Origin: Podocnemis expansa
Taxonomy: Eukaryota > Chordata > Testudines > Podocnemididae
Direction: 5' to 3'
Length of the DNA: 64,000 nt
Assembly (NCBI GenBank): GCA_007922195.1
Contig: ML682008.1
Coordinates: 9,240,416 to 9,304,415, forward strand
Shown here: positions 27,481 through 41,500 of the stretch, piece by piece
Layout: every line of letters starts with the position of its first letter
Position numbering within the stretch: position 1 is the first letter of the stretch
The notes under the pieces: generated by a model
Seen by the model: only the letters and a program-made list of their open reading frames with translations
The model's database searches: none
What the model was told of the DNA's origin: nothing
Position numbers and translations under genes: made by a program

Positions 27481-30079
27481 TAGATCATAACCTACATATT
27501 CAGCAGCAAATGAATATTTTCATATGGCTGGAGTACCAGTAGTATTTTCTTTACAAAATTATTTGAAAAACTACAAAGAATTCAAAGGACAAAAGCTAAA
27601 GCAAGCTGGAATTAATTATCTGCCAAGTCTTCACAACCTTATCTCAACATTTTAGAACACTATTTTTTTTTTCAACTGCAAAGTCTAAATTTTAAAGTAA
27701 GGTAAAACTTTTGCTGTAAAAAAAGTATAGAAGAGAGAGTTAAAGCAACTCAATTAGAGATAAATCAGACTACCTAACACTTCCATGATAGCTCCAGAGT
27801 CCAATTATGTTAGACCTGTGCTTGTAACAACTACCATGCTCTTAAAACTATTCCAGCACAGTACATATTTGATAGTTACCAGAATGCAGAGTCCTCATCT
27901 GAACTAGCTGAGCATAATGGAGTAAAACACTTTAGGGTGGGCCTCAACAAATGTGCTGTACATCTAGGCACTAGCCCAGAAACTGGGGTGCCTCCGTGAG
28001 CAGAACGTTAAAGGGGCCCCTGCCACTGCTTTTAATGGTTGTGGGGGAAAAGACCCGCACACACACTAAAAAAAACCACCACATGCTGCTGAAGCTTTTT
28101 TTTTTTTTTTTTAAGTGCCAGTTCCATTTTTTAAAAAGCTGAATCTTTTTTTTTTTTTTTAAGTGCCAGTGGGGATTCCCCCATAGTACCACTGTATAGC
28201 TAGTCACCAAGGTACAGCAACCTAGCACCTGCATTTTGTTGAGCCCTGCTTTAAGGGTTCAACCAGACCAATTAAGGGAAACTGTGGGGTGCATACCCTT
28301 AAGAGACACAGTAATGCTCAGAGGGGTGCAGAGGAAATATCACCCATTTCCACTCTGATCCAGGGACAAATGCAGCCCTGGCCTTATGGCTCCAGGACCC
28401 AATCCCAGCCCCTAGTCACAGCCTTAGCCCCAACCACAGCCTAAACTGCAGCCCCCAACAGCAGCTCTGGCCCCCCTCCCAGCCCCAGCTCCCAACTGTG
28501 GGTCCTAGGAGGCTGCAAAACAGATTAAGAAAGGGTAAAGAGAGGAATGTGGCTGAAAAACCTTGGGAACCACTGAATTAAGGGTTGTGTCATCACCTGT
28601 CCTGCAACCCTGGAGGTGTCTGTGCTATGCAGCATTAACACAAAAAGCCTGGCTGCAGCAGTGGCCTCATCATGGCTTCTACCAGCCCTTTTACTTCTTG
28701 CGAGGTTACATCAGCAGACCCCCTAGCCCAAATCTACCAGAAACCATCTCCACCACACTGCTCAGCTACTCACCAGGTAGCATTTACAAAACCTTATCAA
28801 GTTTGCTGCTCCTTTAAAGGGACAGTACACAACACCAGCCTGTTTGGTTTAACATTTTATTCTTCGGTTACGAAATATTGTAGTGGTACGGTTGTATAAT
28901 AAAAGAAGATTAAACTTTTTAAAGAAAGGACAGATATTTGAGTCATACCAAAAAGAAGGTATTCAGACAAAAATGGTTACAAATAAACCAAAGGAAAAAA
29001 TGCGCTTTTAAGATTAAAAGCTAATGTAACAAATCAGAGCCTTTCCTTCGAAGTAGGGCCTTTTCTATTTTGTTTTTTTAACTACAGTTCATCTTCCAGC
29101 ATACCTGACCGTTCTTAGTCAGGGTCCACCATAAACCTCAAAGTGTTTTGCTTCTTTGTCTCTCCAGGGGATGGTGACAAAATGGATTTTTCTCCATGCA
29201 CAGCCTCAAAGATTTATCATTTTTCTCCAGTCAAGAAGCTTTACTTTGGTGAGGAGGGGCAGAGAGTTGGTGGCATACAAACTTTTGCATCTCCTCCCAC
29301 ACCCACTGTGATAATCAAGCTGATAGCTCATTCACGGGCAACTGATGGTTTTCATTACCTTTTATGTAAATATATTTCCACTCTCTCTCTCTACTCAGTT
29401 TACATTGGAAACTGCATTCAAGCAGACAGGACCGCTTTCCTTCAGCTAGAGGGGAATGAATTAAGCCCTTCCTACCAAGCACATCTTAAGACCTTATTTC
29501 AAGCATATCTTTATAGTTTTTCAGACATTAGGCATACATAAACAATGCTATAAAATTCATGACTAGCAGGTTATCAGTTCACATGGGGTAATTAACTATT
29601 CCTATTGTAAGGGGGTTTTTTCTGGTCACAGTTCAAACTTCTTTCAAGATCCAGACTACAGAGAAACATTTTTTTGCATCACAGTTACAATTATGATAAT
29701 AAGTAAATAAAAAAATTTTGTGGTCTGTAAAAAAAAACCTGGCAATACAGTTTTGACCTGTGCTCCATTACCTAACCACTCCTGCCTTGCTCTACACTTT
29801 TGACATACAGATTTATGACAACAGTAAGTTCTAGTCCACTGAGCTGGCCAGACCAGCTGAGGCTTGCTGCTGTCAGAATAAATAGCTCTCTGTTATTGGG
29901 ATGCTCTTAGGGTCACAATGGAGTTTTAAGATGTCCACAGACACAGGGTCAAAGCAGTCACATATGTATATATGCAGATGGTATGCACAGTATGGTGCTC
30001 TATAGTGGCATTTAGTAGTAATGGATAAGACTTCAGAATGATGGGACAAAGCCTTCCTCTGCAGCATGGACCATGGGCC
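27481..30079. other. Intron with T-run duplication and GC-rich patch
   Basis: At 28096-28170 a unit of the form T(15-18)AAGTGCCAGT occurs twice, a local tandem duplication. At 28370-28500 there is a C-rich patch with repeated CAGCCCC motifs, followed by CTTGGGAACCACTGAATTAA, which looks like a hAT right end. The 132-codon open frame at 29143-29541 shows no similarity I recognise and has no splice context. I treat it as chance. Confidence 0.45.
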
Positions 30080-30262
30080 ACTTGGTGGATTCTCTGTACC
30101 ATGATGTCTTTAAGCCATTATTTGAGGACTTCAATAACTCAAGTAGTATGTTAGGGGGATACTGCAGCAGTGGGTGAGGTTCTGTGGCTTGTGCTGTGTG
30201 GGAAGTCAGACTGGATGATTATAATGGTGCCTTCTGACTTTCAAGTCTATGGAGTCTACAAG
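30080..30262 (+). mobile_element. CR1 LINE 3' end
   Basis: It contains GGTGAGGTTCTGTGGC, GAAGTCAGACTGGATGATTA and TCTATGGAGTCTAC, the CR1 3' UTR and its short terminal repeats, on the plus strand. Heavily 5'-truncated. It abuts the older element at 30340. Confidence 0.7.
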
Positions 30263-30365
30263 CCTGATCATTTTACTCACTTGAGTAGTCTGACAGACAT
30301 GAATGTAAATAGTGATATTTCTTTGGAAAAAAAATTACTTACCTGTACAGCAACTGAAATTCTTC

Positions 30366-30598
30366 AAGAAATGGAGGTTACTCACCTTCGTGCAGTATCC
30401 GAAGTTCTTCGAGATACGTGCTCCCGACATGCTCCACTTGAGGTGTTCGCGCACCGCAGCACCTAAGATCAGAGATTTTTGAGTAGCAGTGGCTCAGGCA
30501 GCTAGGAGATGACAGCGGCGTTCAGTGTTTCCCGCCATTGTGACGTCAGCCGCTCACTCTCCCCGCTGCTGGTTGCTCCTCAGTTCCTTTCTACAACG
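30366..30598. repeat. DIRS left inverted terminal repeat
   Basis: Positions 30425-30598 (GCTCCACTTGAGGTGTTCGC ... CCGCTCACTCTCCCCGCTGC) are an inverted copy of about 36001-36165 with few mismatches. The outermost 60 bases (AAATGGAGGTTACTCACC...) are not in the right repeat but recur inverted in the internal region at 30662-30728. Confidence 0.88.
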
Positions 30599-30660
30599 GA
30601 AACGCCCTGCAAGAAAAGAAGAAGAAACTTCCAAAGTAGAGGGGAGGAGGGTGGGTCGTG

Positions 30661-30775
30661 AAGCATGTCGGGAGCACGCATCTCGAAGAACTTTGGCTAC
30701 TGCATGAAGGTGAGTAACCTCCATTTCTTCATCTAGCAGTGCTCCCAACTGCTCCACTTGAGGTGATTCAGTAGC
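30661..30775. repeat. DIRS internal complementary region
   Basis: 30662-30728 (CATGTCGGGAGCACGCATCT...GGTGAGTAACCTCCATTTC) is the reverse complement of the left outer end (30366-30433). 30733-30765 (TAGCAGTGCTCCCAACTGCT...) is the reverse complement of the right outer end (36150-36185). The two are joined at a shared TTTCTT. This is the template region that DIRS elements use to rebuild both ends in a circular replication intermediate. Confidence 0.88.
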
Positions 30776-30799
30776 AGTCATTGATTTGTGGCGGTGGGT

Positions 30800-31997
30800 A
30801 CCTTGGACTGCGTATTATTCATTGTGTTGAGAACCGCTCGTCCTAGGGTGGTATCCATGGATGAGATTCAGTCTAATGCATAATGTTTGGCAAAAGTATC
30901 ACTGGAGGACCAGGTGGCTGGCTTGGCAGATTACATGCAGCGGGACTTTCGTGAGAAAGGCCACCGAAGACGCCCTGGCTCTGGTGGAGTGAGAACGGAT
31001 TACGTTAGGTGGAGTTGACTGAAATAGAATATGCTGTGCGTATGCATGATGAAATCCAATGGGAGAGCCTCTATTTGGAAACTGGTTGGCCGTGGGAGCG
31101 TTCAATGGTAGATACAAATAGCCGCAACGTCTGTCTGAAAGGCTTGGTCCGTTCAATGTAGAATGCTAGGGCCCGGCTGATGTCCAGGGTGTGAAGCATT
31201 CTTTGTTCCGCTATAGTATGTGAATTAGGGTAAAATACTGGCAAGTGGATCCCTTGATTAAGATGAAAAGAGAACGCTATCTGGGAACGAATTTCGGGTG
31301 CAGTCGTAATGAGACCTTGTCCTTGTAAAAGATGGTATATGGGGGGATATGCCATTAGTGCCACCATCTCTCCGACTTGCCTAGCGGATGTGATTGCTAC
31401 TAGGAAAGCTACTTTCATTGAGAGGTGTAGCAATGAGGTAGTGGCCAATGGTTCAAATGGCGATCGCATTAATGCCTTGATGACTAATGTGAGGTCCCAG
31501 GATGTTGCTGGTGGTCAGATTTGCGGGTATAGGTTCTGTAGACTGAGCATAAATCTTTTGAGAATTCTCTGGGCAAATATCAAGGTACCGTCTACATGGT
31601 CATGAAACGTTGAGATGGCCGCAAGGTGTACCCTAACTGTACTAACCGCAATGTTTGTCTCTTTCAGGTGAAGAAGGTACTTCAGGATCGCTGGGATTGG
31701 AGCTGTCGCAGGATGTATCAACCGTTGGGAGCACCATTGGGAGAATCGACTCCATTTCTGCAGGTAAGTAGCCCTTGTGGCTGGTCTTCTACTATTTAAC
31801 AGGCTATGATGTGTTTTGTGGGAACACTGAAGCTCTATGTGATCGAACCATTGAGGTTCCATGAGGTTAGGTGAAATCTGTCTAGGCGAGTAAGTCTGCG
31901 TGCTCTGTGATTCTGGGATAGAAGGTCTGGTACAAGAGGTAGGGTAATTGGGGGTGCTCTGGACATGGTTGCGAGTAACGTGTACTATGTCTGACAT
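30800..31997 (-). pseudogene. DIRS tyrosine recombinase (YR), broken
   Basis: The N-terminal core-binding region (31997-31515) includes SRRPATRATYLQKWSRFSQW and ISTFHDHVDGTLIFAQRI. After one stop the catalytic domain continues in the same frame from 31469: VAFLVAITSARQVGEMVAL contains the first catalytic Arg of the YR family (TSAR-x-GE). A frameshift near 31075 then leads to IRSHSTRARASSVAFL, which holds the HxxR motif (HSTR). The region expected to hold the catalytic Tyr (YFCQTLCIRL) lacks a clear match. Such enzymes integrate the circular DNA form. Here one stop, one frameshift and an unclear Tyr mean loss of function. Confidence 0.85.
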
Positions 31998-32540
31998 GGC
32001 AACGCCGGAGCAATCGTGATTACCATCTCTTTGTCCTGTCTAATTTTATGGAGGGTCTGTGGAATCACTGGAATTGGCGGAAAGGCATAAAGGAGTGTGT
32101 TGCTCCAGTGGATGAGGAATGCATCCCTGCTCGAGCCTTGACCCCTTCCTGCTCGAGAGCAGCATCTGGTGCATTTCCTGTCGTTCACTGTGGCAAGTAA
32201 GTCCATGGTGGGGAAACACCATCTGTTGAAGATCTCTTGGATAATGTCTTCCCGTATTTCCCATTCGTGGTAATTGCGGAACGATCAGCTGAGAGCGTCT
32301 GCTATGATGTTGTCCTTGCCCAGAAGATACTCCACACGGAGGTAAATTCTGTGATGGAGGCACCAATCCCATAAGATTCATTGCTTCTAAACAGAGGGGT
32401 CGTGATCTCGTTCCCCCCTGTTGATTTATGTAAAACATGCACGTGGTGGTGTCAGTGCAGATTGTAACGAACATTCCTGCTATTATAGGGAAGAAATGTT
32501 GACACGCCTTCAAGACCACTCTTAACTCTAGCAAATTTAT
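31985..32540 (-). pseudogene. DIRS RNase H domain, broken
   Basis: 32534-32046 encodes MLELRVVLKACQHFFP, TICTDTTTCMFYINQQGG and TRSRPLCLEA. This is the RNase H core of DIRS elements, with the acidic residue in LELR and the Asp in TDTTT visible. The downstream part, ATVNDRKCTRCCSRAGRGQ and DAFLIHWSNTLLYAFPPIP, lies in another frame (32206-31985), so there is at least one frameshift. RNase H removes the RNA template strand after reverse transcription. Confidence 0.82.
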
Positions 32541-33660
32541 GTAGAAACCTCTCTGCCAGAGACCATTTGCCCTGAGTGGGTTGGTCTTGACAATGTGCTC
32601 CCCATCCGATTAGGGAGGCATCCGTTATCATAATCTCTGGTTGTGGTGAGAGAAATGGGACCCCTTGTAGAAGACTGTCTGTCTGTCCACCAGGAGAGGG
32701 AGTCTCTGATTATTTTGGGAATAGATGGAAGTGTCTTGGAAGGATGGGTATGATGCTTGAATCATGAGAGGAACCATAGCCGGAAGGGACGCATTTGGAG
32801 TCTGGCATGGTCCACCAGATGTTGTTGTGGACATATGACCCAGCATTCACATTGCTGTACGCGCCGAGATAATGGTTGATTTCTGTATGTTGTTGGCTAG
32901 CTGTTGAAGGTTGCAGAATCTGTCGATGGGGAGGAAGGCTCTTGCCATAGGTGAATGGATTCATGCTCCGATAAAATGAATCTCCTGTGCAGGAAACAGG
33001 GATGACTTGTCAAAATTTATGGTCAGGCCAAGAGCCGTGAATAGGTTGACTGTCGTTTGTACCACGTAGGTCGCAGCTTGTTGCGTGGAGGCTTTTATGA
33101 GAAAGTTGTCCAGGTAAGGAAAAACGTGTATATGCCTCCTGCATAGAAAAGCAACCGCAGTGGCCATAAATTTGGAGAAAACTCTTGGCGCTGTACATAG
33201 ACCGAAAGGAAGCACTGTGTACTGATAGTGCTTGTGCAGGAAGTTGAAACATAGGAATCTCCTGTGAAGGGGGCGGACATAGACGTGAAAGTAGGCGTCC
33301 CTTAAGTTGAGGGAGGCCTACCAATTGTTCTGTTGAAGGGCAGGAAGTATGTTGCTTAAAGTCACCATTTTGAATTTCTTGATTTGAATGTGCCTGTTGA
33401 GTCATCTGAGGTCGAGAATCAGTCACCAACCCCCAGTTTCCTTCTCTGTTAGAAAATATGGGGAATAGACCCCTCCTCCCCTTTGATCGTTTGGGACCTC
33501 TTTGATGGCTCCTATGTGAAGGAGGTGTTGGATCCTGATTTGTAAGTGTTGTACGTGGTTGAGGTTCCTGAAGAGGGATGGGTAGTGGGGTTGGGTTTGA
33601 AATGAATGGGATAGAATAACCATCCTGAATAATCTCGATGACCCATCTGTCCGATGTTAT
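32540..33660 (-). pseudogene. DIRS reverse transcriptase, broken, YLDN in place of YLDD
   Basis: The palm region is readable at 33215-32961: LPFGLCTAPRVFSKFMATAV, then HVFPYLDNFLIKAST and LGLTINFDKSSLFPAQEI. The catalytic box reads Tyr-Leu-Asp-Asn: the codon at 33105-33107 is AAC where the family normally has Asp. N-terminal RT sequence lies at 33623-33423 (IQHLLHIGAIKEVPNDQRGG, EKETGGW) and partly in another frame (33429-33010). The sequence order and the LPFGL...P motif are diagnostic for reverse transcriptase. It is inactive because of frameshifts and the altered active site. Confidence 0.87.
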
Positions 33661-33699
33661 TTGCTTCCATTGATGGAGAAATGGTTGTAGCCTTTTCTC

Positions 33700-35882
33700 A
33701 AAAATTAGGCTGCACTGTGGTGACTGAATTTGTTGGGAAAAGGGTTGCCTGGTTGCTCCCTCGACCTGTCCATCGAAATTGTTGTTTCATGTTGCCTGGC
33801 TGTGAACTCTGGTGCAACTGAGGTGCTTGTCTACCCCTTTGGGATTCACGGGGCTTGGCTCTATAAGGGCCGGCTCTACAGTTTGATTGAGTTTGTGAGT
33901 ATCTCAGGTTAGAGGGTTGATTCTCGTAGAACCTCCTCCTTGAGGTTGGAGTAAAGATGCCTAACGTTTTCAAGGTAGCTCGAGTCCTTAAGGCTGTGCA
34001 TGACGTCATTTGTTGTTTTACCAAACAGGTTGTCTTTATCGAACAGAAGATCTTCGATGGTCCGTTGCATGTGTCTGGGGAGATCTGCCACCTGCAGCCA
34101 AGAGGAACGTCTCATGACTATGGCCGTGCCCAGGGTCCTGGCAGTGACGCTGGCGACACACAAGGAGGCTTGGAGAGCCATTCGAGTGGCCAGTAAGCCT
34201 TCTGTGATCAAGAGATTGAATTGCTCTTGCTTATCCTGTGCAATAAAATTCAAGCAGTCATTGAGTTTGGTGTAAATGTCATGATTATAGTTAGCAAGTA
34301 AGGCTGTATAATTTGCAATTCTCAGCTGTAGTGCCACTGACGTGTACACCTTTTTTCCCCAGGGTGTCAAGTTTCTTGTCCTCTCTATTCTGTAGCGTGG
34401 ACCTTGAAAATGTTTGTCTGTTCCTTTGGTTTGCTGCTTCAACCACAAGACAGTTGGGCTGAGGGTGGGTGAATAGAAACTCATTCCGTTTGGGAGTGAT
34501 GAAATACTTTTTGTCCACCCTTTTACTGGACAGAGATGCCGAAGCAGGTGCCTGCCATAGTTCATTAGCAGGATACATTATCCCTTCATCCATGGGGAGG
34601 GCTAGCTTATTCAAGCCTACTGTTTGGAGAATCCTGTATAACTTACGTTGTGTGGTCTGATTCTCCTGTAAGGAAATTTCCATAGATTCCGCAGCCCTTT
34701 TGAATAATTCGTGGAATTGCTTGTTGTCATCATTTTTGACTTGTGACATGGAGTCATTTGTGCCTACAGTTGGGGTGGTTGCCACTGTGACCACTACGGG
34801 ATGGTGCGATTGCCACACATGGGCGGAATCTGGGCGAACTTGTGCGACTGGCAGCCCTGTTGGCACAGTATTGGTTGGTGGCCCCAGATTGTGTGGTTGC
34901 CAAGCACTGTAATTAATCCCCTGTTGTGGGTAAAACATCCAGGGGAAGTATGTCCAAGGCCTATTCATACTGGAATCATATGCTGCTGTCTGAACTAATG
35001 GCTGTGGCGGTGCCTCAGTAGGTATAGGACTTGATGAACCAGACAAAGCAGTATCCCTGAATGGAGACAATGTGGTGGTATTGGTGTCTGAGGAATCCGT
35101 CTGGAAGAGGGGTGATATGGGAGAGGAATGGATGGTAAGATCCTCTCCCAATTCAGTATGTTTGGATTTCTTATGTTTCCTAGAGGATGGCAGTGGGGAG
35201 GAATCCCTTATTGTATTTGAAGACGGTGCGAAGGGCACTGCTGCTGCTGCTATGCACTGCAGAGTCAGAGCCTGGGCTGGTGTGTGGCAGACAGATGGCG
35301 CCGGCGAGAGGAAAAGTGGTGCCGAACCCAGTGCCGATGGCGGCACAGTGGTAGAAGCAGGGAACAGTGCCAGCTGAGTGGGTGGAAGCGGGGGAGTAGG
35401 TAGAAACAGCCCTGTAAGTCCCCGCGCAGAGTTCGGTGTGGTAGTGAGTGGCGGCGCCATTTGAAGCTGTGCTGCTGCTGTCGCACAGCGGTCAGCCTTT
35501 GCAGCTTTCTTGTCACGGCCACTAGCAGGGTTTTTCACCACTTTAGGGACCTGCTGAAGTGATTGTGGCTGCTGCTCAGTGACCTTTGATTTTTTTTCTT
35601 GGTCATCGGTGAGGAGGCATTGGACCACCACTTATGCGCTCCCTCAACTACTTGAGGAGAGGCACCGGGGTCTGAGGCAGGACGGAGGGAGCCCTCCAGT
35701 AACAGAAGCTCAAGTTTTCTTTCTCGCTCCTTTCTTGTCCTGCTGGTCAAATTCCTGCAGTGCTGACACTTGTGGAAGAGATGTGCCTCTCCCAAGCACT
35801 TTATGCAGGAGTCATGTCCATCAGAGGCAGGCACTACGTCGTTACAGGAAAGGCAGCGCTTAAAGCCAGACGAGTTCAGCAT
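33700..35882 (-). pseudogene. DIRS gag-like ORF1, frameshifted
   Basis: It starts at ATG 35882 with a cysteine-rich module: CLSCNDVVPASDGHDSCIKC, LGEAHLFHKCQHCRNLTSRT (CX2C ... CX2CLGExH ... CX2C, likely zinc binding). A long, proline-, serine- and threonine-rich middle follows (35631-34291 in another frame). After a second frame change comes a conserved C-terminal part at 34565-33909, with ALQLRIANYTALLANYNHD and QRTIEDLLFDKDNLFGKTTN. The 446-codon open stretch in the middle is the longest in the window but is part of this element, not a host gene. Related gag sequence occurs in the copies at 1644-2456, 11684-11942 and 51086-52836. Confidence 0.82.
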
Positions 35883-36000
35883 AGTGCTGCTTTGTATTGG
35901 TAGTTGTTTTGTTCTTAAAATGTATGATTTTTAAGGTGATTGAAGAAGGTAAGTATGCCCTGAGGGAGAGCCACCGCAGACTCCGTCTGGAGTCACAGGC

Positions 36001-36190
36001 GGTAGAAAGGAACTGAGGAGCAACCGGCAGCGGGGAGAGTGAGCGGCTGACGTCATCAATGGCGGGAAGCACTGAGCACTGCTGTCATGTCCCAGCTGCC
36101 TGAGCCACTCCTACTCAAAAATCTCTGATCCTGGGTGCCACAGCGCACGAACACCTCAAGTGGAGCAGTTGGGAGCACTGCTCGAAGAAG
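36001..36190. repeat. DIRS right inverted terminal repeat
   Basis: It reads GGTAGAAAGGAACTGAGGAG...GAGTGAGCGGCTGACGTC... through CACCTCAAGTGGAGCAG to CTCGAAGAAG. This is the inverted partner of 30425-30598. Its outer tip is copied in the internal region near 30733-30765. Confidence 0.88.
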
Positions 36191-36450
36191 TGTTGTTCAT
36201 TTTGTCTCTGTATATATGGTATCCATGTAGCCAAGGTACCTGAGATAGTCTTTGGCCTGTGATGTACATGGCTACACATATGCAGAGGGTAGTTGTGCCT
36301 CACCGTGCTAAGTGAGAGGACCACTGTTCCTTCTCCACCACAGAATCCAAAGGACATAGGACTCCAAAGAAGGAAAGGAGATTGGATCATGGAAAATATA
36401 TGTATGAAAAACACATCCTGAAGAATTTAGTTACTGTTCAGGTACATAGC

Positions 36451-40579
<4,129 letters not shown>

Positions 40580-41500
40580 TGACCGCACAGCAGCAGATAG
40601 CTGCGCTACAGCACCAAGCACAAGTTATGTTCCTACAGGTAATGGGAGAGGCTGAAGAAGCCACAGTTCACTGCTCAGCCGCTCCATGCCAGAAACAACA
40701 GGAACGGCTGCAGAAGCAGCTGGGTTAAGACACTCAGAAGAATGTACTTGGTGATGGAGAGGTAAGCTCAGATCAGCTAGTGCCTGGCTTGGTGAAGCTG
40801 AGGCCAGAGGATGACCCACCAGCCTTCCTCCATTTCTTGGAGAGCAGCAGCAAGGGCAGCAAACTGGAAGGAGTCTATTTGTGTACCCCACATAGCACTG
40901 TTCCCGCTGGGCAAAGCACAGGCAGCATACTAACCACGAAGTGACGAACAGACAGACTCTCATCCTGTGGTGAAGGCTGACAACTTCAAAAGACAAGGAC
41001 TGACTTCAGAGGTATCTAAGCACTAATTTAGAGTTGAACTATTACATAGAGACCAGGATCATGGGTAGCAGTCAAAGATTAGAAAACCTCGTGTCTTGGT
41101 TGCCACAATGGAGACCAGTTCGATAAGAGAAAATCATGGATCATATTGTGCTGGAACAATTTTTAAAACATACTATTCATGATGACAGAGCTGAGTTAGG
41201 CAATGTCAAACTACCTCAGAGTGGGAGGCAGCTAAATGGGCAGAAGCCTTCTTTAGAGGCTGAAGGAGACGAGCAGTCTGAATGATATAGCAGAGTAACA
41301 GTCGCTCAAAGAATCAGCCAATAGTCTTCAGGAAGCTCTCAATGGGATATGATCCCAAATAATCAAAACCAGGGGGCTGCATAAGAGTCAGCAAGGCCCC
41401 ACGCACACTCATAATGCAGCAGAAACACTTCTGGTGGAAGCCAGAGAAGTCCAATGGTATATTTTTGGTGTGGCAAGCCTGGCCATATTAAGTAAGAGTC
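40580..41500 (+). pseudogene. Possible gag remnant of a Gypsy-type LTR retroelement
   Basis: In one plus-strand frame, 40590-40860 reads LQHQAQVMFLQVMGEAEE, then LRPEDDPPAFLHFLESS. This resembles the coiled N-terminal part and the 'LGPEDDPEAFL' segment of Gypsy gag proteins in reptiles. At 41457-41490 a broken zinc-knuckle-like motif, YFWCGKPGHIK, appears with the first and last Cys positions changed (Tyr and Ser). Stops are frequent. No LTR pair or polymerase was found, so the assignment is tentative. Confidence 0.4.

Larger units (their letters stand above)
30366..36190 (-). mobile_element. Nearly complete DIRS tyrosine-recombinase retrotransposon
   Basis: This 5.8-kb element has every part of the DIRS plan. 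It has inverted terminal repeats at both ends, and an internal complementary region at 30661-30775 that carries inverted copies of both outer ends. On the minus strand it has gag (35882-33700), reverse transcriptase (33660-32540), RNase H (32540-31985) and tyrosine recombinase (31997-30800). DIRS elements integrate through a circular intermediate by recombinase and lack target duplications; none is visible here. Each coding part has at least one frameshift, stop or altered key residue, so it is inactive, but it is the best preserved of the copies in this window. It lies in the 14.8-kb PHTF2 intron. Confidence 0.92.
30340..36446. mobile_element. Older inverted-repeat element split by a DIRS insertion
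   Basis: The left piece, 30340-30368, reads ACCTGTACAGCAACTGAAAT then TCTTCAAG. The right piece, 36188-36446, starts AAGTGTTGTTCAT and ends with ATGAAAAACACATCCTGAAG then AATTTAGTTACTGTTCAGGT. Reversed, the right end reads ACCTGAACAGTAACTAAATT, CTTCAGGATGTGTTTTTCAT, matching the left end straight across the insertion point. Without the DIRS insert it would be about 290 bp with terminal inverted repeats of about 40 bp. The ends resemble DIRS termini, so it may be a non-autonomous DIRS derivative. Confidence 0.65.

Noticed and set aside
29143..29541. A 132-codon plus-strand open frame
   Set aside because: No recognisable domain, no splice sites in context and opposite strand to PHTF2. Consistent with chance.
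34291..35631. A 446-codon open frame that could pass for a novel proline-rich protein gene
   Set aside because: It lies between the cysteine module and C-terminal part of a DIRS gag, inside an element with clear terminal repeats, and has relatives at other DIRS copies.
40625..40996. A 123-codon minus-strand Cys-rich open frame
   Set aside because: It is the antisense shadow of a possible gag-like frame on the plus strand and has no known motif.
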